From: Hydrogenophilales bacterium RIFOXYD1_FULL_62_11
Lineage (GTDB): Bacteria; Pseudomonadota; Gammaproteobacteria; Burkholderiales; Thiobacillaceae
Direction: 5' to 3'
Length of the DNA: 9,734 nt
NCBI GenBank assembly: GCA_001802655.1
Contig: MGZO01000054.1
Span: forward strand, 1-9,734
The position numbers and the translations under genes are program-made. The notes below the pieces were generated by a model that saw only the letters and a program-made list of their open reading frames with translations, was not told the DNA's origin and ran no database searches. Below are positions 1 to 7,155 of the stretch, piece after piece (position 1 is the first letter of the stretch; the number at the start of each line of letters is the position of its first letter).

Positions 1-81
1 CTCCACGTTCTCCGGAGCCGATTCGATGGGCCGCCAGGGCCAGGCCATCTGTGAAGTCGATGCAGTGGGGGAGGGCGTCAT
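1..81 (-). CDS. N-terminus of a DUF551-like protein, cut by the left window edge
   Basis: Only the first 27 codons lie in the window and the frame is open to base 1. The ATG at 81 is chosen because AGGAG (plus-strand bases 88-92 read as ctcct) sits 6 nt upstream, an excellent Shine-Dalgarno. The visible protein begins with a Ser/Thr/Pro-rich stretch followed by WPWRPIESAPENVE. The W-x-PIE-(S/T)-AP pattern is the hallmark opening of DUF551-type proteins, small proteins of unknown function that are common on phages and mobile elements (recalled family knowledge). The family assignment rests on about ten residues. The gene is co-oriented with the small gene whose stop is at 110, 28 bases away, so the two may be co-transcribed. 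Confidence 0.6.
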   Translation of the reverse strand, partial: MTPSPTASTSQMAWPWRPIESAPENVE

Positions 82-109
82 GCGGTGCTCCTGTGCAGAT
101 GGAGGCGCG

Positions 110-541
110 TCAGAAGACGCAAGGGACGATCAGGCCGAGGCCGGTGGCCTGCAGCACGGGAGGTGCGGTCTTCGCTTTGGGCTTGCGCTTTAGGGCGCCT
201 GAGCGGGCGGCGTCGCGTTGCTTGGCGAGGTCATTGCGTTCGGTCAAGCTGTAGCCCTGGCGTTTCAATTCGGCCGACTGGTCGTGAACGAGCTTCATGG
301 CATCGGCGATCGCCAGCTCTTCGTCGCTGTACTTGTCCAGCGTGAACGTCACAGTCGACATCCGGCTGCGCGATCCGGTTGGCTGGCCCTTGTCGTTGAC
401 GTCTACGACGTACTTATCCACCACAAGCTTCGGAACTGGATGATCCGTGCTCGGATATAGCTGGATCAGGCGTCGTTGGACCAGTCCGCCGGACCCTTGC
501 CGGCGGAAGCACCAGTAGGCGGTTCGCTGTAGTTGGCTCAT
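110..541 (-). CDS. Small hypothetical protein with charged helical C-terminus
   Basis: I do not recognise this protein. The longest ATG start (541) gives 143 residues and an internal ATG at 361 gives 83; neither has a convincing Shine-Dalgarno. The part most like real protein runs from about residue 38 (KLVVDKYVVDVNDKGQ) through a beta-like segment (MSTVTFTLDKYS) into a charged helix (DEELAIADAMKLVHDQSAELKRQG), ending in a basic Lys/Arg tail and a hydrophobic last ten residues. The first 35 residues look less protein-like, and an 8-bp inverted repeat (485-492/500-507) lies within their codons, so the true start may be downstream of 541. No catalytic motif, signal peptide or clear membrane helix is visible. 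It lies between the lipoprotein gene and the DUF551-like gene on the same strand. Confidence 0.5.
   Translation of the reverse strand: MSQLQRTAYWCFRRQGSGGLVQRRLIQLYPSTDHPVPKLVVDKYVVDVNDKGQPTGSRSRMSTVTFTLDKYSDEELAIADAMKLVHDQSAELKRQGYSLTERNDLAKQRDAARSGALKRKPKAKTAPPVLQATGLGLIVPCVF
485..507 (-). repeat. 8-bp inverted repeat (hairpin)
   Basis: TCCGCCGG at 485-492 is the exact reverse complement of CCGGCGGA at 500-507, with a 7-nt loop. It lies downstream of the lipoprotein gene and inside the doubtful N-terminal codons of the 143-codon ORF. No U-run follows on either strand, so it could be a weak terminator, a 5'-leader structure or chance in GC-rich DNA. Confidence 0.35.
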
Positions 542-590
542 GCAGCCATTGAAGCAGCGCGAGCGCGCGGGGAAAGTTGCGCGAACGTCG

Positions 591-602
591 CCGGGCGCCC
601 GG
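591..602. repeat. 12-bp perfect palindrome between two small genes
   Basis: CCGGGCGCCCGG is fully self-complementary. It sits in the roughly 100-base gap between the lipoprotein stop (643) and the ATG at 541 of the next minus-strand gene. It could act as an operator or a site of DNA structure; chance is possible given the local GC content. Confidence 0.3.
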
Positions 603-642
603 ACTACCTCATGTGCCCCTACGGCTGGGGCTCCACATCGCC

Positions 643-951
643 TCAGCCCGGCCCGTCAGATGCGGTGTCCACGGAGGGCTTGGCTTTGCACTCGACATCT
701 CGCTTCTGTCCATTCTCGTAGGTGAAGCACGTCGGCTCACCCTTGAATGTAGCCGTCCTGAAAATCACGCTTTCCCGCGGATCCTTGTAGGCAGCCGCCT
801 TACGGAATGACTCGCGGCTATCGCGCCACTTCTTCTCGGCTTGGACCGCCGCCTGCTCGGCCTGGCGCTCCTTCTCTGCCTGAGGATCGGCGGCGCATGC
901 CGTCAGGGACACAGCCGTCAGCGCGGCCATCAGGATCAGGGGGCACTTCAT
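643..951 (-). CDS. Small secreted lipoprotein of unknown function
   Basis: This 102-residue protein begins with a bacterial lipoprotein signal: Lys at position 2, a hydrophobic core (LILMAALTAVS) and the lipobox LTAC with Cys19 as the predicted lipidated residue. It is therefore expected to be exported and anchored in the inner or outer membrane. The mature part is a charged helix (QAEKERQAEQAAVQAEKKW) followed by a short domain with FTYENGQKRDVEC. That domain has two further cysteines (in TCFTY and VECK) that could form a disulfide. ATG 951 is preferred because AAGGA lies 7 nt upstream; ATG 954, one codon earlier, would have only a 4-nt spacer. The longer reading from 1017 adds residues without a signal sequence and is rejected. 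Its role is unknown. It lies downstream of rmuC on the same strand but is separated from it by a strong hairpin. Confidence 0.8.
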   Translation of the reverse strand: MKCPLILMAALTAVSLTACAADPQAEKERQAEQAAVQAEKKWRDSRESFRKAAAYKDPRESVIFRTATFKGEPTCFTYENGQKRDVECKAKPSVDTASDGPG

Positions 952-1010
952 CATGCAGTCCTTCGTTGGAGGTGGACTGGCACGGTAGTGGACGTTGTGC
1001 AGGAGTTGTG

Positions 1011-1045
1011 CGGCCAACCGGCGCTATTTGCCCGCCGGTTGGCCG
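1011..1045 (-). terminator. Strong hairpin after rmuC, probable terminator
   Basis: CGGCCAACCGGCG at 1011-1023 pairs perfectly over 13 bp with 1033-1045, with a 9-nt loop (1024-1032). It begins 25 bases after the rmuC stop codon and ends before the lipoprotein Shine-Dalgarno. No U-run follows on the minus strand, so termination would be non-canonical. It could alternatively protect the 3' end of the mRNA. The stem sequence resembles two other hairpins at 6580-6604 and 9545-9571. Confidence 0.55.
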
Positions 1046-1070
1046 TAGCGACGCCAGGGGAGTCAGGCGA

Positions 1071-2711
1071 TCAGGAGTCCAAAGAGAGCTGCAGCGCCTC
1101 GGTACCGGGCTCCAGTGCCAGTTGCTCGGGCAATGCCTTCTTGCCCTTGGCGCCGGCCGCGACCAGGCGCTTCGCCCGCGCGAGCACGGACTGGTTGGAC
1201 TCCGACAGCGTGTTTTTCGCCTTGGTGTAGGCCTCGTCGAGCTGTCTGATGCGATCCCCCACCGTCTGGAAGTGATCCAGGTAGCCGACGAGCGAATCCA
1301 TCAGCTTGCCGGCCTCATCGCCGATGATGCTGACCTGCTTGCTGAGCTTGTCGCGCATCCACAGCCGCTCCACGACCTTGAGCATGGCCATGAGGGTGTT
1401 GGGTGAGGTGATCGCCACCTTCTTGCTGAAGGCCTCGTGCATGAGGGATCGGTCGAACTCGAACGCGGCAGCCAAAGCCCCCTCGATCGGCACGAACAGG
1501 ATCGTCATCTCCAGGGTGTTGTCTCCCAGGAGCTTGGGGTAGTTCTTCCCGGCCAGATCCCGCATGGACCCGCGCAGTGCCGCCGCGTGGCGGAGCAGCG
1601 CGTCCTGGCGCTCCTCGTGCGTTGTCGCGGAGTGGTAGTCGGCCCACGCGCTGAGGTTGACCTTGGCGTCGATGACCACCGAGCGCCCATCGGGCAAGTC
1701 GAAGATCACGTCCGGAGCGCGCCGGCCGCCGGTCTCATCGTCCGTAGTGGAAAACTGACGCCGGAAGTTGACGCCCTCTTCGAGGCCGGAGGACTTCAGC
1801 ACCGTCTCCAAGATCATTTCGCCCCACGCGCCGCGCACCTGGGCGTTGCCCTTGAGCGCGGTGGTGAGCGAGTCGGTGGCGCCGACCATCTGCTGGTGGA
1901 CGTCGTGGAGCTGCTTGACCGCGCCAGTGAGGTTTGAGGTCTGATCCGTGTTGGTCTGGTTGATCAGCTCCAACCGCTGGCGGAAGTTCTCCACGTTCTT
2001 GGCAAAGGGCTCGAGCGTTGTGGCAAGGCTCTCCTTCGCCAGATTGCCGCTCTCGCGGATTCGCCGGTCCAGCGCCTCGGACTTCTCATCAAAGACCTTA
2101 CTGGCCGCGTCCCGGAAGCTCGCCGGTAGCGTCTCGCGTGCCTGGTCGATGAAAACCTTGGTCTGCTCGTACAGCGCCTGCGCTGCGTCGCGGGCCGCGG
2201 CGACATTGGCCACCTCGACATCCTGGACGCGGATCTTCTCGGTCAGTTGGCCGTTGGCCTCCTCAAGTCGGGCGGCGCGCTCCAGCGCCGACTGCAGCGT
2301 CTCTCGCACGGTATCCAGCTCGGCCGACTTCTGCCCGGCCTCCAGGCGTGCCTGGGTTGCTGCGCGGGCCGCTTCGTCCCGTTCCTGCTCGAGCCGGTTG
2401 GCTCGCTCCACCGCATCGTTTCTCGTGCGGTCCATCTCCTGGAGCTTGGCGTCCATCCCGGACAGCTTCGCGGCGGCTTCCTGCAGCTGTCCGGTCAGCA
2501 CCTTGGCCTGCTCTTCTGCGCGGCCGGCGCGCTCAAGGGCATCTGGGAGCCGTGCGGCGTCCACCTGGGCCCGGTCGGCGCGGGCGCGTTCCGCCTCAAT
2601 GGCGGCGTCGCGCTGTGCCTCGCGCTCCCTCGATCGGGTGTTGATGCGCCACACCACCAGCGCGGCCAGCGCCAGCACGACGACCGCTACGATCCAGCCC
2701 AGAGCTTCCAT
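1071..2711 (-). CDS. rmuC: DNA recombination protein RmuC
   Basis: This 546-residue protein has the full RmuC architecture. A single N-terminal membrane helix (about residues 6-22, IVAVVVLALAALVVW) is followed by a long coiled coil rich in Ala, Glu, Arg and Gln (about 25-190). The conserved RmuC domain runs from about 230 to 515. Recognisable signature stretches are GAWGEMILETVLKSSGL, the nuclease-like block APDVIFDLPDG...VVIDAKV with Asp334, Asp348 and Lys350, NTLEMTILFVPIEGAL, and PNTLMAMLKVVERLW. RmuC is known to limit recombination between inverted repeats and belongs to the PD-(D/E)XK nuclease superfamily; enzymatic activity is predicted rather than read from this sequence. ATG 2711 is chosen because GGTGA lies 7 nt upstream; the in-frame GTG at 2717 would leave almost no spacer. 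It diverges from the 958-codon gene. Confidence 0.95.
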   Translation of the reverse strand: MEALGWIVAVVVLALAALVVWRINTRSREREAQRDAAIEAERARADRAQVDAARLPDALERAGRAEEQAKVLTGQLQEAAAKLSGMDAKLQEMDRTRNDAVERANRLEQERDEAARAATQARLEAGQKSAELDTVRETLQSALERAARLEEANGQLTEKIRVQDVEVANVAAARDAAQALYEQTKVFIDQARETLPASFRDAASKVFDEKSEALDRRIRESGNLAKESLATTLEPFAKNVENFRQRLELINQTNTDQTSNLTGAVKQLHDVHQQMVGATDSLTTALKGNAQVRGAWGEMILETVLKSSGLEEGVNFRRQFSTTDDETGGRRAPDVIFDLPDGRSVVIDAKVNLSAWADYHSATTHEERQDALLRHAAALRGSMRDLAGKNYPKLLGDNTLEMTILFVPIEGALAAAFEFDRSLMHEAFSKKVAITSPNTLMAMLKVVERLWMRDKLSKQVSIIGDEAGKLMDSLVGYLDHFQTVGDRIRQLDEAYTKAKNTLSESNQSVLARAKRLVAAGAKGKKALPEQLALEPGTEALQLSLDS

Positions 2712-2927
2712 GGTCACGTCACCCCTGCGAGCGGCAATGGGCGCCCGCTTAGCTGAAGTCTACCTGTGGGATGAGTGTGTCCGGATGCGCTGGCGGCGGC
2801 ATGAGCGCATCTAACTTGCGGCGGGCATTAAGCAGCGTAGGCTCGATAGGGAAGTGAGTCGATATAGCGAACCAGCTCACAACCTACGTAAGCCCGACTG
2901 AATTGAGCTTTGGGAGATTGCACGACG
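2712..2927. other. Divergent intergenic region between rmuC and the large gene
   Basis: This 216-base stretch must hold the start signals for two divergent genes. It is less GC-rich than the flanking genes in its right half, with AT-rich patches such as GATATAGC (about 2860-2867) and a run around 2898-2912. I could not assign a convincing pair of -35 and -10 boxes to either direction. The only clear signals are the Shine-Dalgarno sequences: GGTGA for rmuC and GGGAG (2912-2916) for the plus-strand gene. Confidence 0.4.
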
Positions 2928-5804
2928 ATGGATGGGGATATACACGATGCCGCTGCACCCAGCCTCTGGACTGGCTCTGACTTTTCCGAGCGTGTCTCGC
3001 GATTGCCAGGTTGCCAGTTCATGCTTGAGGTCATATCCGAGTTTCGTCATCTACATGCGCGGGAGAGGTCCGGCCATTTCTTCGCGATAAAGCATCTATT
3101 ACCAGAGCTGCTCGAAGGCTCATCCCCCTTACGGGTCATGTGCGGAGGAGGATGCAGCCACTTGGCCAATGCCGGCGGAAGATGGGTCACCTACTACGGA
3201 AAGGCGTTAGGGCACAAACCAGGCATCCAAACCACGATCTGTGCTGAGCACAAGATTTCACGGACTGTGCCGCCCAAGCAGCTGCTCTTCCAGCAACCGC
3301 AGAAAGTGCTGCAAAAGCCGTGGGCCTCCGCCTTGAAGGACGCAAAGCAAGCGCCTGACGTCATTGCGATCTACTCCTCGACAGATCCGAGCACCTTCGA
3401 AGGCCTTGTCGATTCGCTGGAGGCGGTCCCATGCGGCACGCGCACCCTCATATGTGCCTACTCCTTTTCCCACCAGGTGCTTCTTCGCCGGCTTCTGACC
3501 GAACGTGGTTACACCGTGGGCTGCTTCAAATTCTTCGCGCCTGATGAGCAGACCGCCCAGGACTTTGGCACTGGCGCCTACTGGTTCGTGGTCCATACAT
3601 CGTCAGCTAAGCCACATGCAGCTGCGGGCGATTTCATTGATAAATGGCGCCGCGCCTGCCAGGCGATGGTCGACAACTTCCGGCACGACATTGGCAAGGC
3701 TGCGGTGGAGAACGTGCCCCATTACGGCCGCTTTAGGATCTTCGACGGCGGTTGCTCAACACCAATCAAGGCCGTGATGACCCGGTCGAATGTCGGGCTG
3801 TGCAGGGATTCTGGTCGATGGTTCAAGCTCGGTGGAGGCGGTGCGCCCATCTTCGAGTGGTCCGATACGACGAATGTTCCGGCCGAGATACTCGCGGTCC
3901 TGCCTGCCGCCACTGATGAGGGATCAGGCGTGGATGCCAGTGGCATGCAACCCATGGAGCTTCATCGGTATGCGGTAATCGAATGGCTGGGCGGGGTCAT
4001 AGCCGATTTCCTTTCGCGCACGGATCCAGGGGCCAGTGAGGTCCATGGAGAGGAAGTGCCGGAGGTGCAAAGCGAGCAGGCACCTGCTGCCCCGATTGAA
4101 GGGACGCCCGGTAGCCAGGGTCGTCAAGAGCAGGAGATACCCGCGACCGCATCGGCCCTGACCGAACGCCCGACCCGCAGCTGGCACCTGTCGCGCTCGG
4201 CCGGACTGACCGATGTGATGGCCATGGCCGTCAGGCTCGGCTCGCCAGCCGCGCCCGGACAGGTATCACTGGCCGATGCCCGGGCAATGGCCTTGGAGTG
4301 GCTGTCCAACAAGGGCTTCAAGGATCTGTCCGCGCAGCAAAGTTGCCACCAGAGCACGCCGGAGGGCGAGGTCACTGTCGAGACCGATGGCGCCACCGTC
4401 TGGGCGATGAGGTTCGACGATCGCAAGCAGATGTCCACTGGCGCCATCTGGCGTGTAGAGCTGACCCTGCTCGCGATGCAGCCCGGCTGCGCCATGGGCC
4501 TGCGCCTGTACCAGCTGCGCGACAAGGACTCTGCGCCGGAACCGACCACTGGCGTGCCCGGCGTCGTGGGCAAGCTCGCCAGGGGCACCGGGCTGCACGA
4601 GGGGGGCATTTTGCTTGACCCGCGCGCCCGGCGGCTCAACGGGCCCGAAGACCTGCAGTGGCTCACCTCCCTGCTGCTGCTGCCGCAGCGCGCCCTCTCC
4701 GTCGTGGTGGTGTCCAGCAAGGCCCCGCGGGGGCCTGACGCATCCATCGATCAGCTGGCCACGCGCCTGGTCGGCCTCGCCCACGTGGTGGTGATCGACC
4801 ATTGCCAGGCGCGATCTCTGGCTAAGGCCATCGGGGACAAGCACGCGGTGTTCGGGAATGCGGTGCGGGTGTACCGCCCAGGTCTGGACGCCGCCGACCC
4901 CGCCGGAGACCACCCGTTCTGGACCTTCAGCGGAATTACCCTGCCGCCGCGCATCAGCAACCTGGTGGCCGAGGCCGCATGCTGCTTCAGCCTGGAGCAT
5001 GAGGACCTCGAAGACCGGGCACCGTCCTTCCGGCAGGTACGCAGCACGCTGTCGGAATCGCGCCTTGCGTCACTGAAGTCCAGGACGGACACCCTGGCCA
5101 ACACGGTATCTGAGGAGCGCGAGCTGCGGCTGCAGATCACCCAGGAGCTGGAAGCCAGCCTTGTAGACGCCAACTCGCGCGCCGACGAGCTCGCCGCCCA
5201 GCTGAAGTGGGTTCAAGAGGAGCTGAAGGCCGTGCGCCGGGAGCGCGACGCAGCACTGGATGATCTGCGTTCGGCGAAGCATCAGTTCGGCATGCAATAC
5301 CAGGGGGAGGCCACTGCGGAAACCGACGCTGACGATCCGGTGTTCCCCGACACCTGGGATGACCTGGAGACGTGGGTTGAGGTCTATGCCGAAGACCGCC
5401 TCGTGATCCACCCTCAGGCTGCCAAGGCAGCTCGTGAATCGATCTTCGCGGACATCCCCTTCGTCTACCAGGCAATGAGCTTGCTGGCCAACGAGTACGT
5501 TGCGATGCGCACCCGGGATTCAGAGGACGATCAACCCAGGATCGCGTTCGAGGAAGCGATCGCGCGACTGGGCGTGGAGTGCACACCGATCGGTGATGCC
5601 CCCAGCATTCGCCGGTACAAGCAGGACTACAAGTACAGGTTCGACGGAGCGATCCGCACGATGGACATGCACTTGAAGCGGGGCGCCGGCACCGACGAAA
5701 CCACGCTGTTCCGCCTCTACTTCACCTACTGCGAAGAGACGCAGCGCGTGCTCGTGGGGCACATGCCTGGGCATCTGACGAATCGGATGACGCGAAACGC
5801 GTAG
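2928..5804 (+). CDS. Large composite protein of unknown function, candidate defence or nucleic-acid-processing protein
   Basis: I do not recognise this 958-residue protein as a named family. The N-terminal part (about 65-260) has the strand pattern of a Rossmann fold. PLRVMCGGGCSHL resembles a glycine-rich nucleotide or SAM loop, followed by strands at GIQTTICAE, PDVIAIYSST, GTRTLICAYSF and YWFVVHTSS, as in a degenerate class I methyltransferase. FDGGCSTPIKAVMTRS follows at roughly 275. A Pro/Glu/Gln-rich linker spans about 364-420. A second alpha/beta part (about 420-705) contains ALSVVVVSSKAPRG and LVGLAHVVVIDHCQARSL, then GNAVRVYRPG and HPFWTF. A coiled coil covers about 711-790. The C-terminus ends with H915-x-K917, LFRLYF and VGHMPGHL (943-950), a basic/aromatic block that could be catalytic or binding. 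There is no signal peptide or membrane helix, so it is probably cytoplasmic. ATG 2928 (GGGAG 11 nt upstream) is preferred over TTG 2910. Domain readings are inference. Confidence 0.85.
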   Translation: MDGDIHDAAAPSLWTGSDFSERVSRLPGCQFMLEVISEFRHLHARERSGHFFAIKHLLPELLEGSSPLRVMCGGGCSHLANAGGRWVTYYGKALGHKPGIQTTICAEHKISRTVPPKQLLFQQPQKVLQKPWASALKDAKQAPDVIAIYSSTDPSTFEGLVDSLEAVPCGTRTLICAYSFSHQVLLRRLLTERGYTVGCFKFFAPDEQTAQDFGTGAYWFVVHTSSAKPHAAAGDFIDKWRRACQAMVDNFRHDIGKAAVENVPHYGRFRIFDGGCSTPIKAVMTRSNVGLCRDSGRWFKLGGGGAPIFEWSDTTNVPAEILAVLPAATDEGSGVDASGMQPMELHRYAVIEWLGGVIADFLSRTDPGASEVHGEEVPEVQSEQAPAAPIEGTPGSQGRQEQEIPATASALTERPTRSWHLSRSAGLTDVMAMAVRLGSPAAPGQVSLADARAMALEWLSNKGFKDLSAQQSCHQSTPEGEVTVETDGATVWAMRFDDRKQMSTGAIWRVELTLLAMQPGCAMGLRLYQLRDKDSAPEPTTGVPGVVGKLARGTGLHEGGILLDPRARRLNGPEDLQWLTSLLLLPQRALSVVVVSSKAPRGPDASIDQLATRLVGLAHVVVIDHCQARSLAKAIGDKHAVFGNAVRVYRPGLDAADPAGDHPFWTFSGITLPPRISNLVAEAACCFSLEHEDLEDRAPSFRQVRSTLSESRLASLKSRTDTLANTVSEERELRLQITQELEASLVDANSRADELAAQLKWVQEELKAVRRERDAALDDLRSAKHQFGMQYQGEATAETDADDPVFPDTWDDLETWVEVYAEDRLVIHPQAAKAARESIFADIPFVYQAMSLLANEYVAMRTRDSEDDQPRIAFEEAIARLGVECTPIGDAPSIRRYKQDYKYRFDGAIRTMDMHLKRGAGTDETTLFRLYFTYCEETQRVLVGHMPGHLTNRMTRNA

Positions 5805-5807
5805 TGC

Positions 5808-6539
5808 TTATGGCCGGGCGGTCGCCGGCCTTGCGCCGTTGCTTCTCATCGTGCTCTTGCGCGCCGCCGCGGCGACTTTGGGATCCACCGCCTCACCAGG
5901 CTCACCCTTGGGCGTCGGGCTGAAGCTCACGCCCTTGGAACGACCCGTCCAGCCCAACACATCCTTGAGCCAGAGACGCGTGTGGTGCGTGCCCGGCGGC
6001 GCCGGCGGCACCTGGGTGTAGTCCTCCTCGAGCGCGGCCTCCGTCCCCAACTCGATCTTGCGCTTGCGGAACTCCTGCCAGCGTCCATGCAGGATCGCGG
6101 CGCATTCGATGATGCGCGCCTGGGTGATGGTCCCGGCGTTGCCCAGGTAGAGCTTCATCCAGGGCCGCTGCCAGCTGCTTCTGCTGGGCATGACCAGCAG
6201 CTCGTAGCGGTGCAACCGCTTGCTGCCTTCGGGGCTGCCGACGCGGCGAACTGTGAGGTTCGGTACCGGAGACCGAGCCAAGTCGATGCCCTCGAAGGGC
6301 TTTCGCACCTGCTTCTCTACCCGCCACCGGTGGGCTGCGTCCAGCGACCTCTGCGGACAGCCGTAGATGGCGTCAGCGAAGTACTTGCGTGTGGTCTTCT
6401 CGCCCACGCGCTCGAATCGCACCTGCCACCCTTCAGCAGAATGACGGTAGATGTTGGCAAGGGCGGTGTACGAGACACCGTTGACCTTGATCGTCCGGGT
6501 CTTGTACCCGGTCGTATCGAATGCGGGCTGGATTTCCAT
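5808..6539 (-). CDS. AP2-like DNA-binding-domain protein, no nuclease domain seen
   Basis: The 243-residue protein contains a segment (about residues 22-75) with the pattern of bacterial AP2-like DNA-binding domains: three short strands then a helix, here GWQVRFERVG, then RKYFADAIYG, then SLDAAHRWRVE. A second segment (about 100-165) has a similar layout, with RYELLVMPS, KLYLGNAG and TITQARIIECAAILHGRW, and may be a diverged second copy. The C-terminal third is basic and Pro/Gly-rich (KGVSFSPTPKGEPG). AP2-like domains in phages and mobile elements usually accompany HNH nucleases or integrases; no HNH or tyrosine-recombinase motif is visible. DNA binding is therefore inferred and function unknown. 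ATG 6539 is used although it lacks a clear Shine-Dalgarno; an in-frame TTG at 6581 with GAGG 4 nt upstream would add 14 residues with a Cys/His cluster. It converges on the 958-codon gene with a 3-base gap. Confidence 0.75.
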   Translation of the reverse strand: MEIQPAFDTTGYKTRTIKVNGVSYTALANIYRHSAEGWQVRFERVGEKTTRKYFADAIYGCPQRSLDAAHRWRVEKQVRKPFEGIDLARSPVPNLTVRRVGSPEGSKRLHRYELLVMPSRSSWQRPWMKLYLGNAGTITQARIIECAAILHGRWQEFRKRKIELGTEAALEEDYTQVPPAPPGTHHTRLWLKDVLGWTGRSKGVSFSPTPKGEPGEAVDPKVAAAARKSTMRSNGARPATARP

Positions 6540-6579
6540 AGATACATGGTGCCCATGCCCACATCGACATTGCGCTTCC

Positions 6580-6604
6580 AACCGGCCTCGATGTGGGGCC
6601 GGTT
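6580..6604 (-). repeat. 8-bp inverted repeat upstream of the AP2-like gene
   Basis: AACCGGCC at 6580-6587 is the exact reverse complement of GGCCGGTT at 6597-6604, with a 9-nt spacer. It lies in the gap between the membrane-protein stop (6678) and the AP2-like gene. It may be an operator for the DNA-binding protein (autoregulation) or a terminator without U-run for the upstream gene. The sequence overlaps in content with the hairpins at 1011-1045 and 9545-9571. Confidence 0.4.
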
Positions 6605-6677
6605 AGCCGCGTGAGGCCACCTCGGGGCGTGTAATCCGCGAAGCAGGTGTTGCCGGGCGGGGACTCTGTCTATGCAC

Positions 6678-7136
6678 CTACAGGAGCAGGGCGAAGTTCA
6701 GCAAACCAACCGCAATCTGCAGCCCGAGCACACCCAGATAGAGACGCCCCTGGGGCCGGCGGGATCGGGCGAAGCTGTAGATCGAAAGCAGCAGCGGCGC
6801 GAGGGGCGTAAGAAAGAAACTCACGAACGCCAGAAACCAATCGCCCGTGGTCAGCACACTGGGTGGCTGGATCGACGCCGGCAGATGCAAGGTATTTTCG
6901 TGGATGTCCGAGCTGGGCTCAGTCTTGATTGAGGTCGATCCGTCCGGCTTCACGTGCACGGTGATGTCGACCGGCGGGAACTCACGTGCACCCCGGAAGA
7001 TGGTGGGATTGGCGGGGTCTTGCTTTAGATCTCCGGGTTCAACCAGGATTCCATGGAGGACAGATTCGCCTCCATCGACCCCAACGGGCACGTCCAGCTT
7101 CAACAATCCCTGCAACATTCGCTTCTTCATAATCAT
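6678..7136 (-). CDS. Hypothetical protein with two C-terminal membrane helices
   Basis: This is a 152-residue protein I do not recognise. Residues 1-98 are soluble, with a segment reading GILVEPGDLKQDPANPTIFRG and then PVDITVHVKPDGST, suggestive of small beta strands. Two hydrophobic helices follow: about 100-122 (FLAFVSFFLTPLAPLLLSIY) and about 132-152 (the very C-terminus, ending NFALLL). They are separated by a basic loop (RSRRPQGR), so by the positive-inside rule the loop is probably cytoplasmic. That would place the N-terminal domain outside the inner membrane unless the first helix is re-entrant; there is no signal peptide. The start is ATG 7136 or ATG 7130, and neither has a strong Shine-Dalgarno. 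It lies 42 bases downstream of the methyltransferase gene on the same strand and may be in its operon. Confidence 0.65.
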   Translation of the reverse strand: MIMKKRMLQGLLKLDVPVGVDGGESVLHGILVEPGDLKQDPANPTIFRGAREFPPVDITVHVKPDGSTSIKTEPSSDIHENTLHLPASIQPPSVLTTGDWFLAFVSFFLTPLAPLLLSIYSFARSRRPQGRLYLGVLGLQIAVGLLNFALLL

Positions 7137-7145
7137 TCGTTTGTA

Positions 7146-7155
7146 ACCCTAGGGT
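7146..7155. promoter_or_regulatory. 10-bp perfect palindrome ACCCTAGGGT, possible operator
   Basis: A fully self-complementary decamer sits about 10 bases upstream of the ATG at 7136, in the 42-base gap after the methyltransferase stop. Its position would suit translational or transcriptional control of the membrane-protein gene. No protein is known to bind it, and a single copy is seen in the window. Confidence 0.3.

Noticed and set aside
1011..1048. SMAG-type (GTAG) repetitive palindrome of Stenotrophomonas
   Set aside because: A GTAG follows the hairpin, but at the wrong end and in the wrong orientation relative to the stem for that repeat family.
1948..2814. 288-codon open frame on the plus strand opposite rmuC
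   Set aside because: The translation is a Ser/Ala/Arg-rich low-complexity sequence, antisense to the coiled-coil part of a clearly recognisable rmuC.
2840..2910. Sigma-70 promoter for the large gene around GATATAGC
   Set aside because: A -10-like box is arguable, but no -35 box at suitable spacing could be found on either strand.
4266..5000. 244-codon minus-strand frame inside the large plus-strand gene
   Set aside because: It is an antisense shadow in the GC-rich half of an uninterrupted 958-codon gene and carries no recognisable motif.
5982..6614. 210-codon open frame on the plus strand opposite the AP2-like gene
   Set aside because: No domain pattern or ribosome binding site; the minus-strand frame has a better protein-like pattern and AP2-like motifs.
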